DNA of 64,000 nt from Rhizoclosmatium globosum (Eukaryota; Chytridiomycota; Chytridiomycetes; Chytridiales; Chytriomycetaceae). Each line of letters starts with the position of its first letter. The stretch's first letter is position 1. The position numbers and the translations under genes are program-made. This document shows positions 22,963 to 36,745 of the stretch, in pieces. The stretch is from NCBI GenBank assembly GCA_002104985.1, contig MCGO01000012.1, forward strand, positions 310,001 through 374,000, in the 5' to 3' direction. The notes beneath the pieces were generated by a model. That model was given only the letters and a program-made list of their open reading frames with translations, was not told the origin of the DNA and searched no databases.

Positions 22963-24832
22963 ATGACGAACGTCCAGCCCACCGTTACAGGTATGAAGGC
23001 CTAACGTTAAGATCACGCAACTGACACTAACGTAAAAACGCAGTATTCAAAACAGGCATCACTCGTTACCAACAGAGCTGCTACAGGAGATCATACAACT
23101 GCTTCCGATAGATGCCGAACTGACTTCAGTTGGTCTCGCCTCCAAAGCACTCTTTGCGCCATACATATTCAGAAACCAAGACTATGCTCGACGACATTTC
23201 AAAGCTGACTTTAGCAGATCGGGAATCAGTTGTGTGTGGGCGTTCTTGCATAGTCGAGGTATCAAACGTCATTCTCAACAAGGATGGCCGGTGTCTGTAT
23301 GGGAGCGTATTCCAGCAAGTTACAGAATCAGTATCTTTAAGGAGATAATTCGGATCATAACATGTAAATGTGACGGGGGACCTCGAGTCGATGCTCGCTT
23401 TTGGGCGTTGGGTCATGCAACGGCTGCACAAGTTATGGCAGATCTATTACGATCACCATCATTCGATCCCTCTCAACACAAAAATCGGTCGATTCGATGG
23501 GCTGCGTTGAGTTTTGACATTGAGTCTGTACGATTACTGTTGCAAGACCCACGAGTCGACCCATCTGCTTGTGACAATGAAGCAATTCTGTCATGTGCGT
23601 TTAATCATGCTCAGAGTACGGTTCTGTTGGACGTTCTTTTGTCGGACCACCGCATTGATCCAAAGGCTCTGGACAACTTGCTCATTCGTACAGCTGCCTC
23701 GCAAAAAAATCACGGACTTGTGTGTCGACTTCTTCAAGACCCTCGAATGGATGTTGTTGTGAGCAGCGAAGAGATTCTTCGTGAAGTGCTCATCAATGGG
23801 GACGCAACTGTCTGGGAACAAGTTCTCTCGAAACCTGGCATTGACTTGCAAGCAATCAAGCAACACTTGTATGACAGGACAGAGCTTGGAGATTCAAATG
23901 TGTTGGGAATTATCCGAGTTGTTCTCCAAGATGGACGAATCAATCCAGGCGACGACGATTGCTATATTCTTCAAATGGCTGCCGAATATGGACACGGCAA
24001 GATTGTACAGCTTCTTCTTACCGATCCTAGAGTTGACCCCTCCGTCGATACCAATTATGCAATTCGCAATTGTTGCACGTCCCCTGACCTCGGTGACTTC
24101 TTGTCTGGAGACAACCTTAATGTATACCGTCATCTCCTCGCAGATCCCAGAGTAGACCCGTCGGTTTTGGATAACGAGGCTATCCGAACGTCGTCACGCA
24201 ATGGTCTTGCTGATGGAGTCCGATTTCTGTTGGCCGATTTACGTGTAGATGCGAGCGCATGTGATAATGAAGCTGTTCGGATGGCTGCTAGAGAAGGACA
24301 CGTTTACGTGATTCGGCTGTTGCTTATGGATCCACGAGTAAATCCAGCTGCCAATCACAACGAAGCTATTCGCATAGCAGCCAAAAATGGTAGAGCAGAT
24401 GTCGTTCAAGTGCTTCTCGCGGATCCTCGTGTTAATCCTCTCTCGGGAGGTGAGGAATCGGCAGTTATGTTGGCTCTAAAGTGGAATCACGTTGATGTGC
24501 TGGATCTACTTGTTCTAGACAATCGAGTTACACCGTTCTTGGCTAGTAATGAGGAGTTTCTGAGAAGAAAGCGGGAGGGAAGAATTAATCCCACATCGCC
24601 TTCATTCGTTTCGAATCAGACCAGTTGCCCAATGTCATTCCAGTATGTTTTCGAACGGTGTGTGCTTTTGATTCTTGGATCAGACATCAAAGTGAGGAAC
24701 GCGTTTGAAAGAGGTGTGGTGGAGAAAGCTGCTGGTTTATTTCGAGTGTTGGAGATTGATCCCATCAAGTTTCCTGGTATTGCATTCCAATGTATTCATA
24801 ACAACTGGGCACACCTTCTAGCACAACAATAA
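22963..24832 (+). CDS. F-box-like protein with degenerate ankyrin repeats
   Basis: The main exon is one open frame from about 23044 to the stop at 24832. It begins with an F-box-like helix set (LPTELLQEIIQLLPIDAEL, near 23065) and continues with about twelve units of 30-40 residues, each with a variant of LLxDPRVDPSxxDNxAIRxAAxxGH, a degenerate ankyrin repeat. Units are best conserved at 23520-23580 and 24030-24440. Such proteins form large families in chytrid genomes and may select ubiquitination targets (family knowledge). The likely start is the ATG at 22963 in a short first exon ending before GTATG near 22991; the exon phases do not fit exactly, so one base may be missing or the start may differ. 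Confidence 0.75.
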
Positions 24833-24920
24833 AAAGTGTATTATTAAAGTGATACAACATGTCTTTATTTATCAAAATCCCGTGAATATTAAATATACAT
24901 ATGTTCCCAAAACACTGCGC

Positions 24921-25917
<997 letters not shown>

Positions 25918-26072
25918 ACATGTATCATACATTCAACAGCAGCATATTGTATTGTTAATTGATTTGGCGTGTAGATGAAATAAAAGATATTGGGTCTTAT
26001 CATCATTAAGTGTAATTACAGCTCTTTCTTAACAACAGACATATTTATTTAGTCGACCTCGTCGAACTCTCT

Positions 26073-26920
26073 TCATCCAGAGAGATACCGCCTTGCAATT
26101 CCTTTCACTTTAGTATCAAACTGCTGCGATGTAATGACGCCATTAATTTCAGTGAACGGATTCAGAAGCACCTGTCCAAAATGATCAGACTCCCAATGAA
26201 ATTCAAATCTATGCCATACCTTGATATATAGCTCATGCAGATCCACAAAGAATGATCTCACATCACCAGGTTGAGCATCATGCACAAGCATGAATTTTGC
26301 ACCTGTGTGGAATCGACCTTTAGAACGAAACAACCAAATCGTCAACGGCATACCACTTGGTGTAATATATGAGCTGACATGATGATCATTGAATCGGTCG
26401 ACTACTTTTAAGTACCTATCATGATGTCAGCCGTGGGTCCCAGAATACAGAGGAGAAATCATGAGGATTGGCCACACACAGAAGACCAGTAGAACGTGCG
26501 TTTGCATGTGGTTCGTGAATAATGTTCTCTGCTTATAAGCCTTCCCCAACTACTCTTTGACCCAACCAGCATACATCCAACCATCAAACAGGCATCATTG
26601 GCACATTTGATCCAATGGAGAAGATAATTACATTTCTTTAGTGCCCCACATACTCTCATCGACAATGTCCAATGCTGAGTGGGCGATAAATTGGTTCAAA
26701 TGTTTCTGTTCACCCTGGGCATCTCGCTGCTGTTGTTGCTGTTTTCGGTGGATCGATGTTAGATGCCATAAAGGTAGTTGGGCATGACAGGAAGTACCTT
26801 TTGTTGAGTTGTATAAACTTCAAGCTCGTACAAAGGGTTGTCACTAGAGAAAGCATTTTCAGTTACAGAAGAGGAAGCATAATGAGACAGGTACCGAGTG
26901 CCGACGATGACGAGATACAT
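26073..26920 (-). CDS. TRS20: TRAPP complex subunit TRAPPC2/Trs20 (sedlin)
   Basis: Core subunit of the TRAPP tethering complexes in ER-Golgi traffic. Four or five short exons on the minus strand: the first starts at the ATG at 26920 with MYLVIVGTRYLSHYAS and ends DNPLYELEVYTTQQK; the next has a Gln-rich segment and EQKHLNQFIAHSALDIVDESMW (near 26700-26645); the last ones give FMLVHDAQPGDVRSFF, DLHELYIK and NPFTEINGVITSQQFDTKV. The HLNQF-IAH-ALDIVDE segment and the C-terminal NPF(T/Y)E pattern match TRAPPC2 rather than its paralogue TRAPPC2L. A longin fold is expected. Only 78 bp separate its ATG from that of the divergent RPN7 gene. Confidence 0.85.
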
Positions 26921-26998
26921 TTTCCGATAGTTTTTGTTGTGTATTGAGGATGACTAGAAAGCAGAAGAAAGAAAGAACAAAGAAACAAAACAAACAAA

Positions 26999-28803
26999 AT
27001 GAGCGACGAGTCCGTGCCCAAGATCCCCAATCTTTCCCTCGCCCAGCACCGATTCATTCTCGTGTCTGGTCCCACGAGTCAACACGCTGCGGCCAAGGCA
27101 GCGCTTCTTAAAGGCATTGAAGCTGATGGTGGGTGTGGGTGCTTCCTCTTGGTCGTTGTTGGCCGCGCGTCCCACCTTTCCTGCTCTAATCTAAGGAACC
27201 CCCGTTGCTGCGTCCAATAACCTCTTTACTTCCTTACTTTATTCATATTACAACTCCTTCTCACCATCGGAAAACAAACTAGAAATGACTCCATTCCTCG
27301 CAACGGTTTCCGCTCAGTTCAAGTGGCCAACAGACGCCGCTCTCTCAAAGTCTCTGGCTGACAAAAACGAAGCCGAGTTGAAGCGTCTCGACGAAAAGAT
27401 TCTGGATGCTGAAACTAACCTTGGAACAACGGATGTCTCTGATGCCCTCATTGCTAAAGCCACGTACCTTGCGCGTATTGGAGAGAAGGTTGGTGTATTT
27501 AACATTATTAAACTCGTTTAAAGTGGCTCGTTCACTTATGTCTCGCCTTAGGACAAAGCTGTTGCTGCTTTCAAGGCTGCATACGAGAAAACAGGTCCTC
27601 TTGGAACTCGTATCGATCTCGTCTTTTCTCAAATTCGTATTGGATTCTTCCACAATGATCTTGAGCTCATCAACAAGAACATTGAGAAAGCCCGAGGGTA
27701 AGCCACCAAGCAATCCCAGCGAAATATTCAGCCAGCAGAAGGAGCAACAGCCCTTGCAGCAATTATATGGGAATATGGTGTTCTGGATTTAATTGAGAGT
27801 GTTAATGAGGGATTGCAGAGAAAGGATGTCTGAAGAAATACTGAGAACGAACTCGCACATTTTAATGAAGCTGGTGTCTAATATTTTTTAAATAGCTTAA
27901 TCAATGAGGGTGGTGACTGGGACAGACGTAACAGATTGAAGGTGTACGAGGGAATTCACAAAATGTCTTCTCGCGACTTTAAGGGCGCCGCAGACTTGCT
28001 GTTGGACACACTGGCTACTTTCACGTCCACTGAGCTTATGGAGTACAAGGAATTTGTGAAATACGTCGTTCTCACTGCTGCTATCACTTTGAAGAGACCC
28101 GACTTCAAGAAGAGGGTACGTCTTTGTTATTCTTCATGGTATCATTCTTCATGGTATCATATGTTGCTTATTATCAAAGACACTAGGTTATTAACGCTCC
28201 TGAAATTTTGGAAGTTATTGGCGAGATCCCTAACCTTTCCGACTACGCCAACTCTTTGTACCGATGTGAATACGCACGATTCTTCAACTCCCTTGGTAAA
28301 TATCATATTGTGTTCTTTCCTGACACATTCCCAAACTTTCTCGTTCAGCCATCATTGAACAATCTATCAAATACGACCACCTCCTCCATGCTCATTACCA
28401 ATACTATGTTCGCGAAATGCGCATTCTTGCATACACTCAACTCCTGGATTCTTACCGCAGTCTTACTATCGAATCAATGGCTGCTGCTTTTGGTGTTTCA
28501 GAGGACTTCATCGACGCGTGAGTTTAAGAGCTTCCAACTCATATTCACTGAACTATATATATGTATGTAGGGACTTGTCCAAATTCATCTCTGCTGGTCG
28601 TTTGAACGCAGTCATTGACAAGGTGGCTGGAATTGTCGAGACCAACCGTCCAGATGCCAAAAATGCCCAATACCAGGCAACTATCAAGCAGGGTGATGCA
28701 TTGTTGACTCGCATCCAGAAACTAAGCCGTGTGGTGAGTTGTTGATTCACCCCTTCGAGTACTTTTTCTCGTTTACTTACAATGGTGATAGATTTCCATT
28801 TAA
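26999..28803 (+). CDS. RPN7: 26S proteasome regulatory subunit Rpn7 (PSMD6)
   Basis: PCI-domain subunit of the proteasome lid. Exon 1 starts [19 protein letters not shown]. Later exons give [15 protein letters not shown], a helical TPR-like region ([44 protein letters not shown]) and the C-terminal PCI module ([63 protein letters not shown]). About eight introns, several near 50-100 bp. The last exon encodes only ISI and the stop at 28801-28803. The order of motifs and the length (about 390 residues) match PSMD6/Rpn7. Confidence 0.92.
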
Positions 28804-29035
28804 AGTGGCTAAGTTGCGAATGCTGCATCATTAGTACCTTTTTTATTGTTTGGGAAAGGAATGGTTGTCCGTCGTGTGTAATAAAGTTTGGTTTGCCGAG
28901 CTTGATGCTATTCTCTTTTCTTCAATATTGAATTCCTGCGAAACTTCAACTGCAGATAAGATTATTCTATTCAAGTTGGAGTGATTCGAAATTTTCTTTG
29001 CTTTTTGATTTGATTTTGACACAAACCGCCAAACC

Positions 29036-30993
29036 ATGAGCTTCAGTGGAGTCTTGCAGGTACCAGCTGGGTTCATGTCTAGCAGTCTCTAAATGCATTA
29101 TCTATCCTCTAGGTCACAGATCTTGACGATTTCATTGGTGCTTCACAAGTAAGAAGCCTTGTGCTTAACCTCAAAACGAAACATTATCTAAGACTGATTT
29201 ATCAGGCCTGTATTAAACCAGTCGAAGTAAAGAAGAACCCTGAAGCGAAGCAGTCGGTACGTCAGCGCTTGTGATCATGACGCTATCGAAACCTGAAACA
29301 TCTTATCAACTCTGACAGACATTGCGAACTGACGGTCGAAACTACTACGAAGTGTCTCTCGATGGCACCGAAACTCAATTGGAAGCGGCACAATCTCACT
29401 GAACGATTGCCTTGCTTGCAGGTGTGTTGACTGGATCCTCCCATCCAGCCTTACTAATGCACTTGGAACCCTACATAGTGGCTGTATCACATCTGCTGAA
29501 AGTATTCTAGTAGCATCGCAATCTCATCAAGACGTTTACGCTGCACTTGCATCAAACGCCTCCTCTCCACCAGACCAACGCAAAACAATCGTCATCACTC
29601 TATCGCCACAATCCCGTGCGTCTTTTGCTGCAAAGTACAATCTCTCTCCATTATCTGTCCACCAACGTCTCTATGGGTTCTTCACAAAGCTTGGGTGTGA
29701 CCATGTTGTCGATGCAAGTTTCGCAAGAGACTTCAGCTTGATTGAGAGTGCACGGGAGTTTGTTAGACGATACAGGAGTGTGAATGGGAATGGAATTTCA
29801 GGGGAGGGTATCATGCCGATGCTTGCGAGTGCATGTCCAGGTTTGTTATCTTGCACAATCCAGAAACTACACACTCACCGTATATCAAAGGATGGATCTG
29901 TTATGCGGAAAAGACACACGACTATATCCTGCCCAACATTTCAACCACAAAGTCACCTCAACAAATTATGGGAAGTCTTCTCAAAACCCACTTTGCAGAA
30001 AAGATGGGACTTGCATCTCCAGCTTCCGTGTATCATGTCTCAGTCATGCCATGCTATGACAAGAAACTCGAAGCCTCTCGTGCTGATTTCTATAATGATG
30101 TGTATAGGACTCGAGATGTCGATACTGTCATTACAACCGGTGAAGTGGAGCGAATGTTGAAGGAAAAAGGCGTCTCGATCCATGATTTGCCAGAAGTTCC
30201 TATTCCAGACTTATTCACTCGTATTATCACGGATCCAAACACGCAACAACAGCAGTTGACTGGAACAGAGGGGTCTTCATCTGGTGGATATCTTTCGTAC
30301 ATTTTCCGATACGCCGTTCGAGAGTTGTACGGTGTGACTCTTTCTCCAAGCGATGTCGAAACTGGAGCTGTCTCCCCAACTCCACACATGAACCATGACG
30401 GCACACCTTCCAACATTCCAGCATGGTCTGTGGTGGTTAAACCCGGCAGGAACTTGGACTTCTCAGAAGTGATTTTCAACGTGGGCAATGTAGAGACGCT
30501 CAAGTTTGCAAAAGCGTACGGATTCAGGAATATCCAGAATTTAGTACGAAAGGCAAAACCCGTGCCTTCTTTTGCGTCTGCTGGATCTTCTCCATCTTCA
30601 TCATCGTCAGGTGGACCTATTCGTGGTGTTCGATCAACAAGAATCCGTGCTGCGAAGGAAGATGCATCAGGAGGGTCGCATCATTTTGTGGAGGTCATGG
30701 CATGTCCTTCTGGATGTGTGAATGGAGGTGGTCAGTTAAAGCCAGACATATTTGACGCTCAAGGGAACGTGATTGAAGGTCCTGCATCAAAGGAGTATGT
30801 GCAAGGAGCGGAATCTATCTACCAGAGCGTTGGGAAAGTACTCTACATGGAGCCTGAGGTGAATGCCTCCGTTGTCCACTTATATCGCACTGGTTGGGAG
30901 GTCTGGACAGCCAACGGTCGCGGGATATGTTGCATACGCAGTATCATGAAATTGCAAGTTGACGCAAGTAATGGATTGAATGTAAAGTGGTAG
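29036..30993 (+). CDS. NAR1: Cytosolic Fe-S cluster assembly factor NAR1
   Basis: Iron-only hydrogenase-like protein of the cytosolic Fe-S assembly (CIA) machinery; also called NARFL/CIAO3. N-terminus MSFSGVLQ then VTDLDDFIGASQACIKPVEV across two short introns. SLNDCLACSGCITSAESIL near 29400 carries the N-terminal cluster cysteines. Later motifs: LSPQSRASFAAKYNL, the HSPYIK-containing segment, VSVMPCYDKKLEASR near 30043 and MACPSGCVNGGGQL near 30700, the H-cluster-like ligands. The protein ends in a terminal Trp (NGLNVKW), the C-terminal CIA-targeting feature (family knowledge). Frames slip near 29398, 29838 and between about 30900 and 30965, where the expected HTQYHEIAS lies in another frame. 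Confidence 0.9.
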
Positions 30994-31055
30994 AAAAATA
31001 AACTTCTCTCTGTTTAGAGTGAAAGTCTTAAAAAATGTGTTTGTGTTCCAATTCG

Positions 31056-33863
31056 ATGGAGTGACCACTCGGCGGAAGAGAGAACGTTGAGGATAGAGTA
31101 ATTCTACCTGGATTTGTCGTGCCAAAGCACTACAGCGTTTACCTTTCGACCTCTTTTGAGTCATGGGTATATGAGGGGCGTGTTGCTATCAGGTTCATCT
31201 TGCATTGTCTCCCAGCTCCCAGCACATACTGATGCTTAAATCACCAGCTTGGACGTGAAGGAAACAACGTCAAAGATCGTATTGAACTCAAAGAACCTAA
31301 CCATCTCAATGCCACTTTGTCGAGCGGAACCAGCCAGGAACCTTGAGCATCACCTTCGACACTGACGCCGAAACTGTCACGTTTAATTTCGCCGAACTTT
31401 GGTTTCCGGCCATTCCGCAACACTTACTGTGGTGTTCAGCGGACTTCATAAGGACCAGCTCTCCGGCTTCTACCGATCCTCCTACACAAATGAAGCAGGA
31501 GAAAAGAAGTACCTTGTTTCAACACAGTCCTGTGCGACGGATGCTCGCCAGTGTTTTCCTTCATTCGATGAGCCTGCATGAAGGCAACTTTTGATTACAC
31601 GTTTAGGTGGATGAGAATCTCACTGTGCTTACAAATACGGATGAAATAAGCTCTGTGCCGTTTGTGAATGCCGCTGGAATGAAAATGAAGGAAGTCAAGT
31701 TTGCCGTTACGCCATTGATGTCTACTTATGTACGTACTTTCCTCTGACTTCGTAAGACTTTGTTTAAAATCAATGTAGTTGGTCGCCTTCGTCGTTGGAG
31801 AATTGGACTTTATCGAAGCTACTGCCGTCCCAACACTTCCACTCGACGCCAACCCATCCAACTTCGTGTTTATACAGTGAAAGGTGCTTCAGGACAAGGA
31901 AGTCTGGCGTTAAGTGTCGCAAAGAAACGTTGGAGTATTTCTCGGAATATTTTAACATTGCATACCCGTTGGGCAAGTGTGACTTGGTGGCTATTCCTGA
32001 CTTCAGCTTTGGGCAATGGAAAATTGGGGTCTCATCACCTACCGGACGACGCTCTCCTCTGTGACGAAAGGACTGCTACATCCAGTGCAAAGAAAAGAAT
32101 TGCGTACACTGTTGCCCATGAATTAGCGCATCAATGGTTCGGTAACCTCGTTACTATGAAATGGTGGAATGACATTTGGTTGAATGAAGGTTTTGCAACC
32201 TTTGTTGGCTGGCTTGCCATCGATCATTTATTTCCTGAATGGGATATTTGGACGGGCTACATTACCGAAGTTCTCTCAGGTGCCCTTGGTCTTGATGGGC
32301 TCCGATCATCTCATCCAATTGATGTGCCTGTTCGAATTGGTTCAGAAGCATTGGAAGTTTTGGATGCCATCAGCTACAAAAAAGGATCTTCGATTATTAG
32401 AATGCTCAACAACTTTCTTGGTGGTGATGTCTTTATGAATGGTGTTCGTTCGTATCTCAAGGAGTTTCAGTACAAGAACGCTGTAACCGCAGATTTGTGG
32501 AGACATCTGGCTCTTTCGTCCGGCCTCGATATTCCAACATTAATGCAGGCCTGGACGGACAAGACTGGTTATCCACTTATTATTGTTGAGTCAGAAGTCT
32601 ACGATGATGAGGCTAAAACCCTAACAGTCACACTTTCTCAATCTCGTTTCTTGTCTGGCGGTGAATTAAAACCAGAAGAAGATGCCGTTACTTGGTGGGT
32701 TCCTCTCACGGTAGCGACACATTTGACTGGAAAGTCGTCAGAATCTCGTGTGTTTTCGGCCAAGAACGGAATCATCACATTCCCATATGATGCTGCTGAA
32801 AACAGCTTTTGGAAGCTTAACGTGAATGGGTCGGGTGTTTATCGGGTTAAGTATGGCAACACACAGGTTGCCAATATTTCCAGAACGCTTCAATTAAGCT
32901 TGGACAACTTTACAGCGGGAGACCGCATGATGTTTGTCGCTGATGCTTATGCTCTGACTTCGGCTGGATTAGGAGATATCAAAAATGTCCTGGACTTGAT
33001 TCAAGGGATGAGCAAGGAAACTGACTTTAATGTGCTCACACAAATCTCAAGCACGCTGGCTACGCTTAAATCAATTACTTATAAGGAATCTGCATTGATT
33101 CGGGATGGCTTAAAATCCCTTGGAAAAGCAGTGTTTTCTCCTCTGGTGAAGTCTCTTGGATTCGAGTTTTCGGTCGAAGAAGAGTATTTCACTGGCCAAA
33201 AACGTATTCTCGCCATATCCGTGGCAAGTGGCTGTGGTGAAGAGTTTGTTATTTCGGAATTGCGCTCTCGTTTTGATAAGTTCATCGCCGGCGATCTACA
33301 AGCGTTACACCCAGAACTTCGCAGTACTGCTATGAATCTGCTCTCAGCAATGCATCGGCTGACATTGTAGGGGAAACTTTTACCGCCATTCTGGATATAT
33401 TCAAGAACCATCAACACAACCAAAAGAAAAGTCTGACATCCTCAGCGTTCTTGGAAGCGTGAATTCTCCCGAAATAGTGAATCGGATTTTGAATGAATGA
33501 TGTGGGACACTTCAATTGTTCGCACCAAGACTTTGTCTCTCCGTTAGTTGGAGTTGGTGGACCTGGTAAAAACAAGACTGTCCTTTGGCAATGGTTCAAA
33601 GAAAATTGGTCGAGATTCCGTCGTGTGTTTATGGGGATGAGGCCGTTTGGGGGGTGTTTGTGGCTTCTTGGGATCATTAATTGGACATGACGCGATACAA
33701 GAAGTGGAAGCATGGGTCGCCGAAAAAGAAAAGATTTGGACGAGAAAAAGGCCTTGTTGGCGTTTGGAAGAACAATCAACAAACTGTGGAGAATATGAAA
33801 ACCAGAACCCTATTGATTGAACGTGAACGAGCGGCCTTGAACATGGATTTCCGAGTCTGTTAA
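31056..33863 (+). CDS. M1-family aminopeptidase (puromycin-sensitive/Ape2-like)
   Basis: Gluzincin aminopeptidase removing N-terminal residues from peptides. N-terminal domain: LPGFVVPKHYSVYL near 31105, SGFYRSSYTNEAGEKKYLVSTQ and DARQCFPSFDEPA. Exopeptidase motif GAMENWGLITYR near 32013 (in a shifted frame). Zinc site HELAHQWFGN near 32116, with the downstream Glu in WLNEGFATF near 32170. The long open frame to 33370 covers the helical C-terminal domain; its last part (VLGSVNSPEIVNRIL, WQWFKENWSRF) continues through frame breaks to the stop at 33863. No untranslated-free ATG fits well: the ATG at 31056 is in frame but is followed by TGA after one codon, so the start exon is unresolved. Introns near 31192-31247 and 31731-31779. 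Confidence 0.85.
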
Positions 33864-33951
33864 GCTCTAAGATAAAATAAAGATTATGTTTCTATTCATT
33901 CTTCCATTTTTTTTTTTTGTTGAGAGTCAAAAAAGAGCAAAAACACCCAAG

Positions 33952-35120
33952 ATGAAGGTAACCCTCATCGAGATACATTCATGACTACTTTGCAAAACTA
34001 ATGAATGCAATCTGTACCAGCACGGTCGCGTATTTGGGAGAAGAAGATGACGCAGTCTGTGTCGCATAACAAGGCTCAGTTGATGAATCAGGTTACCGAC
34101 TTGATACCCACGGCCGCATCACAACTACCGTTCCAAAAGCAAAGATTCTGAAGCATTATGCCGAGCAGGTTTGTTTGAGCGTTTGCCTGGTTGTCCCTCA
34201 CTAACTGGTTCTCTCTGCTACAGATCGTCAACATTGCGAAAGAAGATAACTGCGCAGGATGCGAAAGTCTGTTTTCGTATGTACTATATTAAATCGCAAT
34301 CGAAAGTTCTGATGCATTTCTACAGCAACCAGATGTGACTATCCCCAAACTCCAACTCCTCGCCGCCAGATACAAGGACAAAACCGGAGGATACACTCGT
34401 CTCACCCTCGACGGATACAATCGTGCTGGATCCGACCGTGCCCCTCTCGCCACTGTTGAGTATGTGGACAACCAGAACGATTCCATCCACTTCCTCGCCC
34501 AAAAGTACCTCCCGAAAGTGAAGGAAGACTTGAAAGAGATTCAGAATCGTAAATACAATACCGAAGAAATCACTTTGGAGGACCCAATGAACCCAGGAAC
34601 TCTTGTCACTGCATACAGACGAACTCTGCGCTCCGATGTCAACTCTAAGCAAATTAAGCAACTCGCAGTGAAAGAAAGATATTTGCAGAATGTAATTGAC
34701 AAGTTTGAACGAAGTCTGGTTACGTACAAAACTTCCCGTGTATATGAGTTGGAGTATTTGAAGACAGTGGAAACCAAGAATGAGGCGAAGGCGTTGTCAA
34801 AGTTGCGATTGCTGCAAGAGCAGGTTGATTCCATGGACGCCAAAGATCGTGGAAACTTTGTTATCAGCTATAACGAGCAAAATGCATCAAAAGACTCTTC
34901 TAGAGTACTGAAGATGGATTCAGCTGGTGATTTGTTCTGGGAGAAATCAGAATCACAAAAGTTGGCTGAGCTTGCTGCAGCATCCACTGCCCAATCCGTT
35001 GCTGCACCACAAAGAACAGAGAAAGCAACTGAACCCGTAAAATCTGAGACAGCATCTGCTGCTCCAACAAAGGGTGCTGTGAAGATGATTGACAGAATGA
35101 TGAAGTTCTTCCGTTCGTGA
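33952..35120 (+). CDS. MRPL17: Mitochondrial ribosomal protein bL17m
   Basis: Large-subunit mitoribosomal protein. The start is ATG AAG at 33952-33957, immediately followed by an intron (33958 to about 34019); the next exon continues HGRVFGRRR, the canonical bL17 opening. Then SVSHNKAQLMNQVTDL, HGRITTTVPKAKILKHYAEQIVNIAKE across an intron (about 34169-34224), and RYKDKTGGYTRLTLDGYNRAGS, the bL17 signature, near 34368. After APLATVEYVDN the protein continues for about 190 residues beyond the bacterial length as a charged helical extension, which is usual for mitochondrial forms. Frame breaks near 34050 and 34100. The first coding exon holds only two codons. Confidence 0.88.
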
Positions 35121-35190
35121 GCACAAATAAATCGCATTTGAACACGTTTTATTACTTCGTCATCACTATGAACAATAGTACCCCAGGATT

Positions 35191-36493
35191 TTACTTGATG
35201 CTTGCACCAGTAACAGTTTTGACGACGATTTCGCCCTCACTGCAACGAAGAACACTGTTGAGAGTAACACCAGCCTCTGCAACTGAGTAAACGGCTTGCT
35301 TGAAGCCATCCGTTTTCAATCTAGGTTGAACAGTTTCCCATGTCTTCTTCTTGGCATTCAATTGTGAAAAGTCAGTTCCTCGGTGACCATCGAACCAACA
35401 ACGGTCTCCTGATTTAGCACTAGCAGGTGCGTCAAGAAGTTCAACAGTAGTACCGTCCACAGAGGTAGCAGCCAACACCATTGCCTGCGATTCGATTCCT
35501 CTCATCTTGGCAGGCTTCAAATTGCACAACAAGACCACCTTCCTGTTTAACAAATCTTCCTCCTTCATGTACTTGACCAATCCAGACACAACAGTTCGAG
35601 GCTTCTCCTCACCAACCTCAATTTCTTCCACATAGAGAGTTTCCGCATCTGGATGACGCTTAACACTTGTAACGTGTCCAACTCGAAGGTCAAGTCTCTC
35701 AGGTTCAGCTTTGAGGTTCTCTTCAACAGCTTCAGCTTTTGGAGCAGCGGCTTCCTTGGCAGGCTTCTCTGCTTTCTCGGCCTTCTTTTCCTTTGGAGTA
35801 GCAGCCTCCTTTCCACCCTTCTTCTCCTCCTTAGCCTTCTTCTCACCCGCTGGTGCAGCAGATTTCTTCTCACCCTCCTTAGCTGCTGGATCAGCCTTCT
35901 TCTTTGGAGCCTCCGCCATCAAGCCAATATCTTCACAAGGAACGTCCAATTCAAAGTCAACCATGTCAGTGAGGGTAACTTTTGAGGATTCACGAGCCAG
36001 GTGCTGAATAGATCGAAATAACGGGTGATATTGCAAAGGTCAGAACGAGCTTGCTTGCTGGCTTTGGCAACAGAGTGTACAAAGACGCATATAAGAAGAA
36101 ATCCGCCAAGGTTAAGTGGTTTCCACAGATGAAGACCTTAGTGGAGAGGGTTTTGTTCAAAGCCTATGGTTATCTCAAGTTAAACCAACGAGCCCACAAA
36201 CAGTCTCAACATACCGCCAAAGCAGCATCCTTCTTATCGGACAGGAGAGTCTTGTGCAAGGCCAGAGCCTCTTCGATCTGCTTCTCAACCGCCGCCTTTT
36301 CCTTCTCATCAACGCCAACCCACTCCGCATTCGCACCGGAAATGCCAACAAGGATCTTTGAAACGCTCAACGGACCGCTCACTTTGGCTCCATTTGGAAG
36401 GACGGCAGTTGGGGTCGCCTAAGAGCCAAGTCAGTTTTCACTTTTTGTACACCAAACAATCCGTACCACATCCTTCTTCTTGGTAACAGTCAT
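35191..36493 (-). CDS. ARC1: tRNA-binding cofactor Arc1/AIMP1-like (EMAP-II domain)
   Basis: Protein with a C-terminal OB-fold tRNA-binding domain that serves as a cofactor of aminoacyl-tRNA synthetases. The domain starts RLDLRVGHVTSVKRHPDAETLYVEEIEVGEE and continues VVSGLVKYM, NLKPAKMRGIESQAMVLAA and an EMAP-II-type extension to GASIK. Before it is a Lys/Ala/Glu-rich linker (about 35950-35700), and before that a GST-like N-terminal part in small exons (VSKILVGISGANAEWVGVDEKEKAAVEKQIEEAL near 36290). The N-terminal domain plus Lys-rich linker plus OB domain is the architecture of yeast Arc1 and of AIMP1. The ATG at 36493 (MTVTKKKDV) leads by an intron into ATPTAVLPNG. Confidence 0.83.
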
Positions 36494-36745
36494 TTGCTCT
36501 CTGGAATCGCGAGAACTTCGAGCAGGATGCCGGTGTAGAGGTCGAACTGGTCGACAGTGATTTGGCAACTTTGGCCATTTGTTTTGAATGCGAAAAAGAA
36601 AAACGGTGACCTTCTGTATTGGATTATTGGGGGATTAGTGTAGCTTGCGGCTGCTGAATTGTACTCCTCTTGCTGATTGTTACCTTCCAAAACATTAAGG
36701 CATCATTATTCACGTTTTGTAGGTCATGAGTGTTATCATATCCGT

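Noticed and set aside
22963..24832. Ankyrin protein as a remnant of a giant virus
   Set aside because: Similar repeats occur in such viruses, but there are no other viral genes nearby and the repeat type is also a fungal family.
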